This document shows positions 20,901 through 34,664 of a stretch of DNA of 64,000 bases, piece by piece. The stretch lies in assembly GCA_932521035.1 (NCBI GenBank), contig CAKOAU010000006.1, positions 1-64,000 of the forward strand, given 5' to 3'. Made by a program: the position numbers and the translations under genes. Each line of letters starts with the position of its first letter. The first letter of the stretch is position 1. The notes under the pieces were generated by a model. It did no database searches and was not told where the DNA came from. It saw only the letters and a program-made list of their open reading frames with translations. This DNA comes from Oscheius dolichura (Eukaryota; Nematoda; Chromadorea; Rhabditida; Rhabditidae).

Positions 20901-23900
20901 GCCATAACGTGGCTCAAAGGCGTCCTCCTGTGACGGGAGCTAGTTTTTTAGACTCAGCTCGATGAGGCGGTTCGAATGAGTACAAATTCGAACCTCCTAC
21001 CCTCTTTTCCAAAAACTGCCCCATATTACTGTACCTTTTTCTGGATTATAATAGTTTTTGGGCTATAAAACGCTATTCGGTCAGACAACCCTATTAGCTC
21101 TGTGGTTATTCGTACTCTACTCGTCGAGCTCTACAAGAAGAGTGGTCGAACGTTCTCGAATCATTAGGCTTTTATTCCGTACTGGCCTGTTCAAATTTCC
21201 CAAGAGATTTGTATTGGCTTAAACCCTGGTTTATGATCTAGGAGCCATAACGTGGCTCAAAGGCGTCCTCCTGTGACGGGAGCTAGTTTTTTAGACTCAG
21301 CTCGATGAGGCGGTTCGAATGAGTACAAATTCGAACCTCCTACCCTCTTTTCCAAAAACTGCCCCATATTACTGTACCTTTTTCTGGATTATAATAGTTT
21401 TTGGGCTATAAAACGCTATTCGGTCAGACAACCCTATTAGCTCTGTGGTTATTCGTACTCTACTCGTCGAGCTCTACAAGAAGAGTGGTCGAACGTTCTC
21501 GAATCATTAGGCTTTTATTCCGTACTGGCCTGTTCAAATTTCCCAAGAGATTTGTATTGGCTTAAACCCTGGTTTATGATCTAGGAGCCATAACGTGGCT
21601 CAAAGGCGTCCTCCTGTGACGGGAGCTAGTTTTTTAGACTCAGCTCGATGAGGCGGTTCGAATGAGTACAAATTCGAACCTCCTACCCTCTTTTCCAAAA
21701 ACTGCCCCATATTACTGTACCTTTTTCTGGATTATAATAGTTTTTGGGCTATAAAACGCTATTCGGTCAGACAACCCTATTAGCTCTGTGGTTATTCGTA
21801 CTCTACTCGTCGAGCTCTACAAGAAGAGTGGTCGAACGTTCTCGAATCATTAGGCTTTTATTCCGTACTGGCCTGTTCAAATTTCCCAAGAGATTTGTAT
21901 TGGCTTAAACCCTGGTTTATGATCTAGGAGCCATAACGTGGCTCAAAGGCGTCCTCCTGTGACGGGAGCTAGTTTTTTAGACTCAGCTCGATGAGGCGGT
22001 TCGAATGAGTACAAATTCGAACCTCCTACCCTCTTTTCCAAAAACTGCCCCATATTACTGTACCTTTTTCTGGATTATAATAGTTTTTGGGCTATAAAAC
22101 GCTATTCGGTCAGCGAACCCTATTCGATCTTGGGTTATTCGTACTCTACTCGTCGAGCTCTACAAGAAGAGTGGTCGAACGTTCTCCAATCATTAGGCTT
22201 TTATTCCGTACTGGCCTGTTCAAATTTCCCAAGAGATTTGTATTGGCTTAAACCCTGGTTTATGATCTAGGAGCCATAACGTGGCTCAAAGGCGTCCTCC
22301 TGTGACGGGAGCTAGTTTTTTAGACTCAGCTCGATGAGGCGGTTCGAATGAGTACAAATTCGAACCTCCTACCCTCTTTTCCAAAAACTGCCCCATATTA
22401 CTGTACCTTTTTCTGGATTATAATAGTTTTTGGGCTATAAAACGCTATTCGGTCAGACAACCCTATTAGCTCTGTGGTTATTCGTACTCTACTCGTCGAG
22501 CTCTACAAGAAGAGTGGTCGAACGTTCTCGAATCATTAGGCTTTTATTCCGTACTGGCCTGTTCAAATTTCCCAAGAGATTTGTATTGGCTTAAACCCTG
22601 GTTTATGATCTAGGAGCCATAACGTGGCTCAAAGGCGTCCTCCTGTGACGGGAGCTAGTTTTTTAGACTCAGCTCGATGAGGCGGTTCGAATGAGTACAA
22701 ATTCGAACCTCCTACCCTCTTTTCCAAAAACTGCCCCATATTACTGTACCTTTTTCTGGATTATAATAGTTTTTGGGCTATAAAACGCTATTCGGTCAGC
22801 GAACCCTATTCGATCTTGGGTTATTCGTACTCTACTCGTCGAGCTCTACAAGAAGAGTGGTCGAACGTTCTCGAATCATTAGGCTTTTATTCCGTACTGG
22901 CCTGTTCAAATTTCCCAAGAGATTTGTATTGGCTTAAACCCTGGTTTATGATCTAGGAGCCATAACGTGGCTCAAAGGCGTCCTCCTGTGACGGGAGCTA
23001 GTTTTTTAGACTCAGCTCGATGAGGCGGTTCGAATGAGTACAAATTCGAACCTCCTACCCTCTTTTCCAAAAACTGCCCCATATTACTGTACCTTTTTCT
23101 GGATTATAATAGTTTTTGGGCTATAAAACGCTATTCGGTCAGACAACCCTATTAGCTCTGTGGTTATTCGTACTCTACTCGTCGAGCTCTACAAGAAGAG
23201 TGGTCGAACGTTCTCGAATCATTAGGCTTTTATTCCGTACTGGCCTGTTCAAATTTCCCAAGAGATTTGTATTGGCTTAAACCCTGGTTTATGATCTAGG
23301 AGCCATAACGTGGCTCAAAGGCGTCCTCCTGTGACGGGAGCTAGTTTTTTAGACTCAGCTCGATGAGGCGGTTCGAATGAGTACAAATTCGAACCTCCTA
23401 CCCTCTTTTCCAAAAACTGCCCCATATTACTGTACCTTTTTCTGGATTATAATAGTTTTTGGGCTATAAAACGCTATTCGGTCAGACAACCCTATTAGCT
23501 CTGTGGTTATTCGTACTCTACTCGTCGAGCTCTACAAGAAGAGTGGTCGAACGTTCTCGAATCATTAGGCTTTTATTCCGTACTGGCCTGTTCAAATTTC
23601 CCAAGAGATTTGTATTGGCTTAAACCCTGGTTTATGATCTAGGAGCCATAACGTGGCTCAAAGGCGTCCTCCTGTGACGGGAGCTAGTTTTTTAGACTCA
23701 GCTCGATGAGGCGGTTCGAATGAGTACAAATTCGAACCTCCTACCCTCTTTTCCAAAAACTGCCCCATATTACTGTACCTTTTTCTGGATTATAATAGTT
23801 TTTGGGCTATAAAACGCTATTCGGTCAGACAACCCTATTAGCTCTGTGGTTATTCGTACTCTACTCGTCGAGCTCTACAAGAAGAGTGGTCGAACGTTCT

Positions 23901-26202
23901 CGAATCATTAGGCTTTTATTCCGTACTGGCCTGTTCAAATTTCCCAAGAGATTTGTATTGGCTTAAACCCTGGTTTATGATCTAGGAGCCATAACGTGGC
24001 TCAAAGGCGTCCTCCTGTGACGGGAGCTAGTTTTTTAGACTCAGCTCGATGAGGCGGTTCGAATGAGTACAAATTCGAACCTCCTACCCTCTTTTCCAAA
24101 AACTGCCCCATATTACTGTACCTTTTTCTGGATTATAATAGTTTTTGGGCTATAAAACGCTATTCGGTCAGACAACCCTATTAGCTCTGTGGTTATTCGT
24201 ACTCTACTCGTCGAGCTCTACAAGAAGAGTGGTCGAACGTTCTCGAATCATTAGGCTTTTATTCCGTACTGGCCTGTTCAAATTTCCCAAGAGATTTGTA
24301 TTGGCTTAAACCCTGGTTTATGATCTAGGAGCCATAACGTGGCTCAAAGGCGTCCTCCTGTGACGGGAGCTAGTTTTTTAGACTCAGCTCGATGAGGCGG
24401 TTCGAATGAGTACAAATTCGAACCTCCTACCCTCTTTTCCAAAAACTGCCCCATATTACTGTACCTTTTTCTGGATTATAATAGTTTTTGGGCTATAAAA
24501 CGCTATTCGGTCAGACAACCCTATTAGCTCTGTGGTTATTCGTACTCTACTCGTCGAGCTCTACAAGAAGAGTGGTCGAACGTTCTCGAATCATTAGGCT
24601 TTTATTCCGTACTGGCCTGTTCAAATTTCCCAAGAGATTTGTATTGGCTTAAACCCTGGTTTATGATCTAGGAGCCATAACGTGGCTCAAAGGCGTCCTC
24701 CTGTGACGGGAGCTAGTTTTTTAGACTCAGCTCGATGAGGCGGTTCGAATGAGTACAAATTCGAACCTCCTACCCTCTTTTCCAAAAACTGCCCCATATT
24801 ACTGTACCTTTTTCTGGATTATAATAGTTTTTGGGCTATAAAACGCTATTCGGTCAGCGAACCCTATTCGATCTTGGGTTATTCGTACTCTACTCGTCGA
24901 GCTCTACAAGAAGAGTGGTCGAACGTTCTCCAATCATTAGGCTTTTATTCCGTACTGGCCTGTTCAAATTTCCCAAGAGATTTGTATTGGCTTAAACCCT
25001 GGTTTATGATCTAGGAGCCATAACGTGGCTCAAAGGCGTCCTCCTGTGACGGGAGCTAGTTTTTTAGACTCAGCTCGATGAGGCGGTTCGAATGAGTACA
25101 AATTCGAACCTCCTACCCTCTTTTCCAAAAACTGCACCATATTACTGTACCTTTTTCTGGATTATAATAGTTTTTGGGCTATAAAACGCTATTCGGTCAG
25201 ACAACCCTATTAGCTCTGTGGTTATTCGTACTCTACTCGTCGAGCTCTACAAGAAGAGTGGTCGAACGTTCTCGAATCATTAGGCTTTTATTCCGTACTG
25301 GCCTGTTCAAATTTCCCAAGAGATTTGTATTGGCTTAAACCCTGGTTTATGATCTAGGAGCCATAACGTGGCTCAAAGGCGTCCTCCTGTGACGGGAGCT
25401 AGTTTTTTAGACTCAGCTCGATGAGGCGGTTCGAATGAGTACAAATTCGAACCTCCTACCCTCTTTTCCAAAAACTGCCCCATATTACTGTACCTTTTTC
25501 TGGATTATAATAGTTTTTGGGCTATAAAACGCTATTCGGTCAGACAACCCTATTAGCTCTGTGGTTATTCGTACTCTACTCGTCGAGCTCTACAAGAAGA
25601 GTGGTCGAACGTTCTCGAATCATTAGGCTTTTATTCCGTACTGGCCTGTTCAAATTTCCCAAGAGATTTGTATTGGCTTAAACCCTGGTTTATGATCTAG
25701 GAGCCATAACGTGGCTCAAAGGCGTCCTCCTGTGACGGGAGCTAGTTTTTTAGACTCAGCTCGATGAGGCGGTTCGAATGAGTACAAATTCGAACCTCCT
25801 ACCCTCTTTTCCAAAAACTGCCCCATATTACTGTACCTTTTTCTGGATTATAATAGTTTTTGGGCTATAAAACGCTATTCGGTCAGACAACCCTATTAGC
25901 TCTGTGGTTATTCGTACTCTACTCGTCGAGCTCTACAAGAAGAGTGGTCGAACGTTCTCGAATCATTAGGCTTTTATTCCGTACTGGCCTGTTCAAATTT
26001 CCCAAGAGATTTGTATTGGCTTAAACCCTGGTTTATGATCTAGGAGCCATAACGTGGCTCAAAGGCGTCCTCCTGTGACGGGAGCTAGTTTTTTAGACTC
26101 AGCTCGATGAGGCGGTTCGAATGAGTACAAATTCGAACCTCCTACCCTCTTTTCCAAAAACTGCCCCATATTACTGTACCTTTTTCTGGATTATAATAGT
26201 TT
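17971..26202 (+). repeat. 4116-bp higher-order repeat of 12 long monomers, two copies
   Basis: Copy one is 17971-22086 and copy two 22087-26202. Both read A B A' B B B B B A B B B. The A' monomers (18657, 22773) carry G at m101 and are two of only three with an A box, G at m101 and T at m141. The one difference found by eye is m306 of the ninth monomer, C in the copy at 20715 and A in the one at 24831. No S monomer occurs inside. Confidence 0.9.
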
Positions 26203-27231
26203 TTGGGCTATAAAACGCTATTCGGTCAGACAACCCTATTAGCTCTGTGGTTATTCGTACTCTACTCGTCGAGCTCTACAAGAAGAGTGGTCGAACGTTC
26301 TCGAATCATTAGGCTTTTATTCCGTACTGGCCTGTTCAAATTTCCCAAGAGATTTGTATTGGCTTAAACCCTGGTTTATGATCTAGGAGCCATAACGTGG
26401 CTCAAAGGCGTCCTCCTGTGACGGGAGCTAGTTTTTTAGACTCAGCTCGATGAGGCGGTTCGAATGAGTACAAATTCGAACCTCCTACCCTCTTTTCCAA
26501 AAACTGCCCCATATTACTGTACCTTTTTCTGGATTATAATAGTTTTTGGGCTATAAAACGCTATTCGGTCAGCGAACCCTATTCGATCTTGGGTTATTCG
26601 TACTCTACTCGTCGAGCTCTACAAGAAGAGTGGTCGAACGTTCTCCAATCATTAGGCTTTTATTCCGTACTGGCCTGTTCAAATTTCCCAAGAGATTTGT
26701 ATTGGCTTAAACCCTGGTTTATGATCTAGGAGCCATAACGTGGCTCAAAGGCGTCCTCCTGTGACGGGAGCTAGTTTTTTAGACTCAGCTCGATGAGGCG
26801 GTTCGAATGAGTACAAATTCGAACCTCCTACCCTCTTTTCCAAAAACTGCACCATATTACTGTACCTTTTTCTGGATTATAATAGTTTTTGGGCTATAAA
26901 ACGCTATTCGGTCAGACAACCCTATTAGCTCTGTGGTTATTCGTACTCTACTCGTCGAGCTCTACAAGAAGAGTGGTCGAACGTTCTCGAATCATTAGGC
27001 TTTTATTCCGTACTGGCCTGTTCAAATTTCCCAAGAGATTTGTATTGGCTTAAACCCTGGTTTATGATCTAGGAGCCATAACGTGGCTCAAAGGCGTCCT
27101 CCTGTGACGGGAGCTAGTTTTTTAGACTCAGCTCGATGAGGCGGTTCGAATGAGTACAAATTCGAACCTCCTACCCTCTTTTCCAAAAACTGCCCCATAT
27201 TACTGTACCTTTTTCTGGATTATAATAGTTT
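26203..27231 (+). repeat. Three long monomers: B A* B
   Basis: Starts 26203, 26546 and 26889. They close the S-free run; an A at 26203 would have begun a third copy of the 12-monomer unit, but a B is found. Confidence 0.95.
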
Positions 27232-30200
27232 TTGGGCTATAAAACGCTATTCGGTCAGCGAACCCTATTCGATCTTGGATTATTCGTACTCTACTCGTCG
27301 AGCTCTACAAGAAGAGTGGTCGAACGTTCTCGAATCATTAGGCTTTTATTCCGTACTGGCCTGTTCAAATTGCCCAAGAGATTTGTATTGGCTTACCCCC
27401 TATTTTTGGACTATAATAGTTTTTGGGCTATAAAACGCTATTCGGTCAGACAACCCTATTAGCTCTGTGGTTATTCGTACTCTACTCGTCGAGCTCTACA
27501 AGAAGAGTGGTCGAACGTTCTCCAATCATTAGGCTTTTATTCCGTACTGGCCTGTTCAAATTTCCCAAGAGATTTGTATTGGCTTAAACCCTGGTTTATG
27601 ATCTAGGAGCCATAACGTGGCTCAAAGGCGTCCTCCTGTGACGGGAGCTAGTTTTTTAGACTCAGCTCGATGAGGCGGTTCGAATGAGTACAAATTCGAA
27701 CCTCCTACCCTCTTTTCCAAAAACTGCCCCATATTACTGTACCTTTTTCTGGATTATAATAGTTTTTGGGCTATAAAACGCTATTCGGTCAGACAACCCT
27801 ATTAGCTCTGTGGTTATTCGTACTCTACTCGTCGAGCTCTACAAGAAGAGTGGTCGAACGTTCTCGAATCATTAGGCTTTTATTCCGTACTGGCCTGTTC
27901 AAATTTCCCAAGAGATTTGTATTGGCTTAAACCCTGGTTTATGATCTAGGAGCCATAACGTGGCTCAAAGGCGTCCTCCTGTGACGGGAGCTAGTTTTTT
28001 AGACTCAGCTCGATGAGGCGGTTCGAATGAGTACAAATTCGAACCTCCTACCCTCTTTTCCAAAAACTGCCCCATATTACTGTACCTTTTTCTGGATTAT
28101 AATAGTTTTTGGGCTATAAAACGCTATTCGGTCAGCGAACCCTATTCGATCTTGGGTTATTCGTACTCTACTCGTCGAGCTCTACAAGAAGAGTGGTCGA
28201 ACGTTCTCCAATCATTAGGCTTTTATTCCGTACTGGCCTGTTCAAATTGCCCAAGAGATTTGTATTGGCTTAAACCCTGGTTTATGATCTAGGAGCCATA
28301 ACGTGGCTCAAAGGCGTCCTCCTGTGACGGGAGCTAGTTTTTTAGACTCAGCTCGATGAGGCGGTTCGAATGAGTACAAATTCGAACCTCCTACCCTCTT
28401 TTCCAAAAACTGCCCCATATTACTGTACCTTTTTCTGGATTATAATAGTTTTTGGGCTATAAAACGCTATTCGGTCAGCGAACCCTATTCGATCTTGGGT
28501 TATTCGTACTCTACTCGTCGAGCTCTACAAGAAGAGTGGTCGAACGTTCTCCAATCATTAGGCTTTTATTCCGTACTGGCCTGTTCAAATTGCCCAAGAG
28601 ATTTGTATTGGCTTAAACCCTGGTTTATGATCTAGGAGCCATAACGTGGCTCAAAGGCGTCCTCCTGTGACGGGAGCTAGTTTTTTAGACTCAGCTCGAT
28701 GAGGCGGTTCGAATGAGTACAAATTCGAACCTCCTACCCTCTTTTCCAAAAACTGCCCCATATTACTGTACCTTTTTCTGGATTATAATAGTTTTTGGGC
28801 TATAAAACGCTATTCGGTCAGACAACCCTATTAGCTCTGTGGTTATTCGTACTCTACTCGTCGAGCTCTACAAGAAGAGTGGTCGAACGTTCTCGAATCA
28901 TTAGGCTTTTATTCCGTACTGGCCTGTTCAAATTTCCCAAGAGATTTGTATTGGCTTAAACCCTGGTTTATGATCTAGGAGCCATAACGTGGCTCAAAGG
29001 CGTCCTCCTGTGACGGGAGCTAGTTTTTTAGACTCAGCTCGATGAGGCGGTTCGAATGAGTACAAATTCGAACCTCCTACCCTCTTTTCCAAAAACTGCC
29101 CCATATTACTGTACCTTTTTCTGGATTATAATAGTTTTTGGGCTATAAAACGCTATTCGGTCAGACAACCCTATTAGCTCTGTGGTTATTCGTACTCTAC
29201 TCGTCGAGCTCTACAAGAAGAGTGGTCGAACGTTCTCGAATCATTAGGCTTTTATTCCGTACTGGCCTGTTCAAATTTCCCAAGAGATTTGTATTGGCTT
29301 AAACCCTGGTTTATGATCTAGGAGCCATAACGTGGCTCAAAGGCGTCCTCCTGTGACGGGAGCTAGTTTTTTAGACTCAGCTCGATGAGGCGGTTCGAAT
29401 GAGTACAAATTCGAACCTCCTACCCTCTTTTCCAAAAACTGCCCCATATTACTGTACCTTTTTCTGGATTATAATAGTTTTTGGGCTATAAAACGCTATT
29501 CGGTCAGCGAACCCTATTCGATCTTGGGTTATTCGTACTCTACTCGTCGAGCTCTACAAGAAGAGTGGTCGAACGTTCTCGAATCATTAGGCTTTTATTC
29601 CGTACTGGCCTGTTCAAATTTCCCAAGAGATTTGTATTGGCTTAAACCCTGGTTTATGATCTAGGAGCCATAACGTGGCTCAAAGGCGTCCTCCTGTGAC
29701 GGGAGCTAGTTTTTTAGACTCAGCTCGATGAGGCGGTTCGAATGAGTACAAATTCGAACCTCCTACCCTCTTTTCCAAAAACTGCCCCATATTACTGTAC
29801 CTTTTTCTGGATTATAATAGTTTTTGGGCTATAAAACGCTATTCGGTCAGCGAACCCTATTCGATCTTGGGTTATTCGTACTCTACTCGTCGAGCTCTAC
29901 AAGAAGAGTGGTCGAACGTTCTCCAATCATTAGGCTTTTATTCCGTACTGGCCTGTTCAAATTTCCCAAGAGATTTGTATTGGCTTAAACCCTGGTTTAT
30001 GATCTAGGAGCCATAACGTGGCTCAAAGGCGTCCTCCTGTGACGGGAGCTAGTTTTTTAGACTCAGCTCGATGAGGCGGTTCGAATGAGTACAAATTCGA
30101 ACCTCCTACCCTCTTTTCCAAAAACTGCCCCATATTACTGTACCTTTTTCTGGATTATAATAGTTTTTGGGCTATAAAACGCTATTCGGTCAGACAACCC

Positions 30201-31195
30201 TATTAGCTCTGTGGTTATTCGTACTCTACTCGTCGAGCTCTACAAGAAGAGTGGTCGAACGTTCTCGAATCATTAGGCTTTTATTCCGTACTGGCCTGTT
30301 CAAATTTCCCAAGAGATTTGTATTGGCTTAAACCCTGGTTTATGATCTAGGAGCCATAACGTGGCTCAAAGGCGTCCTCCTGTGACGGGAGCTAGTTTTT
30401 TAGACTCAGCTCGATGAGGCGGTTCGAATGAGTACAAATTCGAACCTCCTACCCTCTTTTCCAAAAACTGCCCCATATTACTGTACCTTTTTCTGGATTA
30501 TAATAGTTTTTGGGCTATAAAACGCTATTCGGTCAGCGAACCCTATTCGATCTTGGGTTATTCGTACTCTACTCGTCGAGCTCTACAAGAAGAGTGGTCG
30601 AACGTTCTCCAATCATTAGGCTTTTATTCCGTACTGGCCTGTTCAAATTTCCCAAGAGATTTGTATTGGCTTAAACCCTGGTTTATGATCTAGGAGCCAT
30701 AACGTGGCTCAAAGGCGTCCTCCTGTGACGGGAGCTAGTTTTTTAGACTCAGCTCGATGAGGCGGTTCGAATGAGTACAAATTCGAACCTCCTACCCTCT
30801 TTTCCAAAAACTGCACCATATTACTGTACCTTTTTCTGGATTATAATAGTTTTTGGGCTATAAAACGCTATTCGGTCAGACAACCCTATTAGCTCTGTGG
30901 TTATTCGTACTCTACTCGTCGAGCTCTACAAGAAGAGTGGTCGAACGTTCTCGAATCATTAGGCTTTTATTCCGTACTGGCCTGTTCAAATTTCCCAAGA
31001 GATTTGTATTGGCTTAAACCCTGGTTTATGATCTAGGAGCCATAACGTGGCTCAAAGGCGTCCTCCTGTGACGGGAGCTAGTTTTTTAGACTCAGCTCGA
31101 TGAGGCGGTTCGAATGAGTACAAATTCGAACCTCCTACCCTCTTTTCCAAAAACTGCCCCATATTACTGTACCTTTTTCTGGATTATAATAGTTT
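27232..31195 (+). repeat. Segment S Bc B Ag Ag B B A' A B A* B (3964 bp)
   Basis: S at 27232-27422; long monomers at 27423, 27766, 28109, 28452, 28795, 29138, 29481, 29824, 30167, 30510 and 30853. The copy at 27423 is the only B found with C at m101 (27523). Five of the eleven long monomers are type A, the densest A cluster in the window, including two adjacent Ag copies. Confidence 0.93.
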
Positions 31196-32758
31196 TTGGG
31201 CTATAAAACGCTATTCGGTCAGCGAACCCTATTCGATCTTGGATTATTCGTACTCTACTCGTCGAGCTCTACAAGAAGAGTGGTCGAACGTTCTCGAATC
31301 ATTAGGCTTTTATTCCGTACTGGCCTGTTCAAATTGCCCAAGAGATTTGTATTGGCTTACCCCCTATTTTTGGACTATAATAGTTTTTGGGCTATAAAAC
31401 GCTATTCGGTCAGACAACCCTATTAGCTCTGTGGTTATTCGTACTCTACTCGTCGAGCTCTACAAGAAGAGTGGTCGAACGTTCTCGAATCATTAGGCTT
31501 TTATTCCGTACTGGCCTGTTCAAATTTCCCAAGAGATTTGTATTGGCTTAAACCCTGGTTTATGATCTAGGAGCCATAACGTGGCTCAAAGGCGTCCTCC
31601 TGTGACGGGAGCTAGTTTTTTAGACTCAGCTCGATGAGGCGGTTCGAATGAGTACAAATTCGAACCTCCTACCCTCTTTTCCAAAAACTGCCCCATATTA
31701 CTGTACCTTTTTCTGGATTATAATAGTTTTTGGGCTATAAAACGCTATTCGGTCAGACAACCCTATTAGCTCTGTGGTTATTCGTACTCTACTCGTCGAG
31801 CTCTACAAGAAGAGTGGTCGAACGTTCTCGAATCATTAGGCTTTTATTCCGTACTGGCCTGTTCAAATTTCCCAAGAGATTTGTATTGGCTTAAACCCTG
31901 GTTTATGATCTAGGAGCCATAACGTGGCTCAAAGGCGTCCTCCTGTGACGGGAGCTAGTTTTTTAGACTCAGCTCGATGAGGCGGTTCGAATGAGTACAA
32001 ATTCGAACCTCCTACCCTCTTTTCCAAAAACTGCCCCATATTACTGTACCTTTTTCTGGATTATAATAGTTTTTGGGCTATAAAACGCTATTCGGTCAGC
32101 GAACCCTATTCGATCTTGGGTTATTCGTACTCTACTCGTCGAGCTCTACAAGAAGAGTGGTCGAACGTTCTCCAATCATTAGGCTTTTATTCCGTACTGG
32201 CCTGTTCAAATTGCCCAAGAGATTTGTATTGGCTTAAACCCTGGTTTATGATCTAGGAGCCATAACGTGGCTCAAAGGCGTCCTCCTGTGACGGGAGCTA
32301 GTTTTTTAGACTCAGCTCGATGAGGCGGTTCGAATGAGTACAAATTCGAACCTCCTACCCTCTTTTCCAAAAACTGCCCCATATTACTGTACCTTTTTCT
32401 GGATTATAATAGTTTTTGGGCTATAAAACGCTATTCGGTCAGACAACCCTATTAGCTCTGTGGTTATTCGTACTCTACTCGTCGAGCTCTACAAGAAGAG
32501 TGGTCGAACGTTCTCGAATCATTAGGCTTTTATTCCGTACTGGCCTGTTCAAATTTCCCAAGAGATTTGTATTGGCTTAAACCCTGGTTTATGATCTAGG
32601 AGCCATAACGTGGCTCAAAGGCGTCCTCCTGTGACGGGAGCTAGTTTTTTAGACTCAGCTCGATGAGGCGGTTCGAATGAGTACAAATTCGAACCTCCTA
32701 CCCTCTTTTCCAAAAACTGCCCCATATTACTGTACCTTTTTCTGGATTATAATAGTTT
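31196..32758 (+). repeat. Segment S B B Ag B (1563 bp)
   Basis: S at 31196-31386, long monomers at 31387, 31730, 32073 and 32416. Same series as at 14997 and 47703. Confidence 0.95.
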
Positions 32759-34664
32759 TTGGGCTATAAAACGCTATTCGGTCAGACAACCCTATTCGAT
32801 CTTGGATTATTCGTACTCTACTCGTCGAGCTCTACAAGAAGAGTGGTCGAACGTTCTCGAATCATTAGGCTTTTATTCCGTACTGGCCTGTTCAAATTGC
32901 CCAAGAGATTTGTATTGGCTTACCCCCTATTTTTGGACTATAATAGTTTTTGGGCTATAAAACGCTATTCGGTCAGACAACCCTATTAGCTCTGTGGTTA
33001 TTCGTACTCTACTCGTCGAGCTCTACAAGAAGAGTGGTCGAACGTTCTCGAATCATTAGGCTTTTATTCCGTACTGGCCTGTTCAAATTTCCCAAGAGAT
33101 TTGTATTGGCTTAAACCCTGGTTTATGATCTAGGAGCCATAACGTGGCTCAAAGGCGTCCTCCTGTGACGGGAGCTAGTTTTTTAGACTCAGCTCGATGA
33201 GGCGGTTCGAATGAGTACAAATTCGAACCTCCTACCCTCTTTTCCAAAAACTGCCCCATATTACTGTACCTTTTTCTGGATTATAATAGTTTTTGGGCTA
33301 TAAAACGCTATTCGGTCAGACAACCCTATTAGCTCTGTGGTTATTCGTACTCTACTCGTCGAGCTCTACAAGAAGAGTGGTCGAACGTTCTCGAATCATT
33401 AGGCTTTTATTCCGTACTGGCCTGTTCAAATTTCCCAAGAGATTTGTATTGGCTTAAACCCTGGTTTATGATCTAGGAGCCATAACGTGGCTCAAAGGCG
33501 TCCTCCTGTGACGGGAGCTAGTTTTTTAGACTCAGCTCGATGAGGCGGTTCGAATGAGTACAAATTCGAACCTCCTACCCTCTTTTCCAAAAACTGCCCC
33601 ATATTACTGTACCTTTTTCTGGATTATAATAGTTTTTGGGCTATAAAACGCTATTCGGTCAGCGAACCCTATTCGATCTTGGGTTATTCGTACTCTACTC
33701 GTCGAGCTCTACAAGAAGAGTGGTCGAACGTTCTCCAATCATTAGGCTTTTATTCCGTACTGGCCTGTTCAAATTTCCCAAGAGATTTGTATTGGCTTAA
33801 ACCCTGGTTTATGATCTAGGAGCCATAACGTGGCTCAAAGGCGTCCTCCTGTGACGGGAGCTAGTTTTTTAGACTCAGCTCGATGAGGCGGTTCGAATGA
33901 GTACAAATTCGAACCTCCTACCCTCTTTTCCAAAAACTGCACCATATTACTGTACCTTTTTCTGGATTATAATAGTTTTTGGGCTATAAAACGCTATTCG
34001 GTCAGACAACCCTATTAGCTCTGTGGTTATTCGTACTCTACTCGTCGAGCTCTACAAGAAGAGTGGTCGAACGTTCTCGAATCATTAGGCTTTTATTCCG
34101 TACTGGCCTGTTCAAATTTCCCAAGAGATTTGTATTGGCTTAAACCCTGGTTTATGATCTAGGAGCCATAACGTGGCTCAAAGGCGTCCTCCTGTGACGG
34201 GAGCTAGTTTTTTAGACTCAGCTCGATGAGGCGGTTCGAATGAGTACAAATTCGAACCTCCTACCCTCTTTTCCAAAAACTGCCCCATATTACTGTACCT
34301 TTTTCTGGATTATAATAGTTTTTGGGCTATAAAACGCTATTCGGTCAGACAACCCTATTAGCTCTGTGGTTATTCGTACTCTACTCGTCGAGCTCTACAA
34401 GAAGAGTGGTCGAACGTTCTCGAATCATTAGGCTTTTATTCCGTACTGGCCTGTTCAAATTTCCCAAGAGATTTGTATTGGCTTAAACCCTGGTTTATGA
34501 TCTAGGAGCCATAACGTGGCTCAAAGGCGTCCTCCTGTGACGGGAGCTAGTTTTTTAGACTCAGCTCGATGAGGCGGTTCGAATGAGTACAAATTCGAAC
34601 CTCCTACCCTCTTTTCCAAAAACTGCCCCATATTACTGTACCTTTTTCTGGATTATAATAGTTT
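32759..34664 (+). repeat. Segment S' B B A* B B (1906 bp)
   Basis: S' at 32759-32949, long monomers at 32950, 33293, 33636, 33979 and 34322. Opens the second S' domain; the same series recurs at 36762. Confidence 0.95.
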
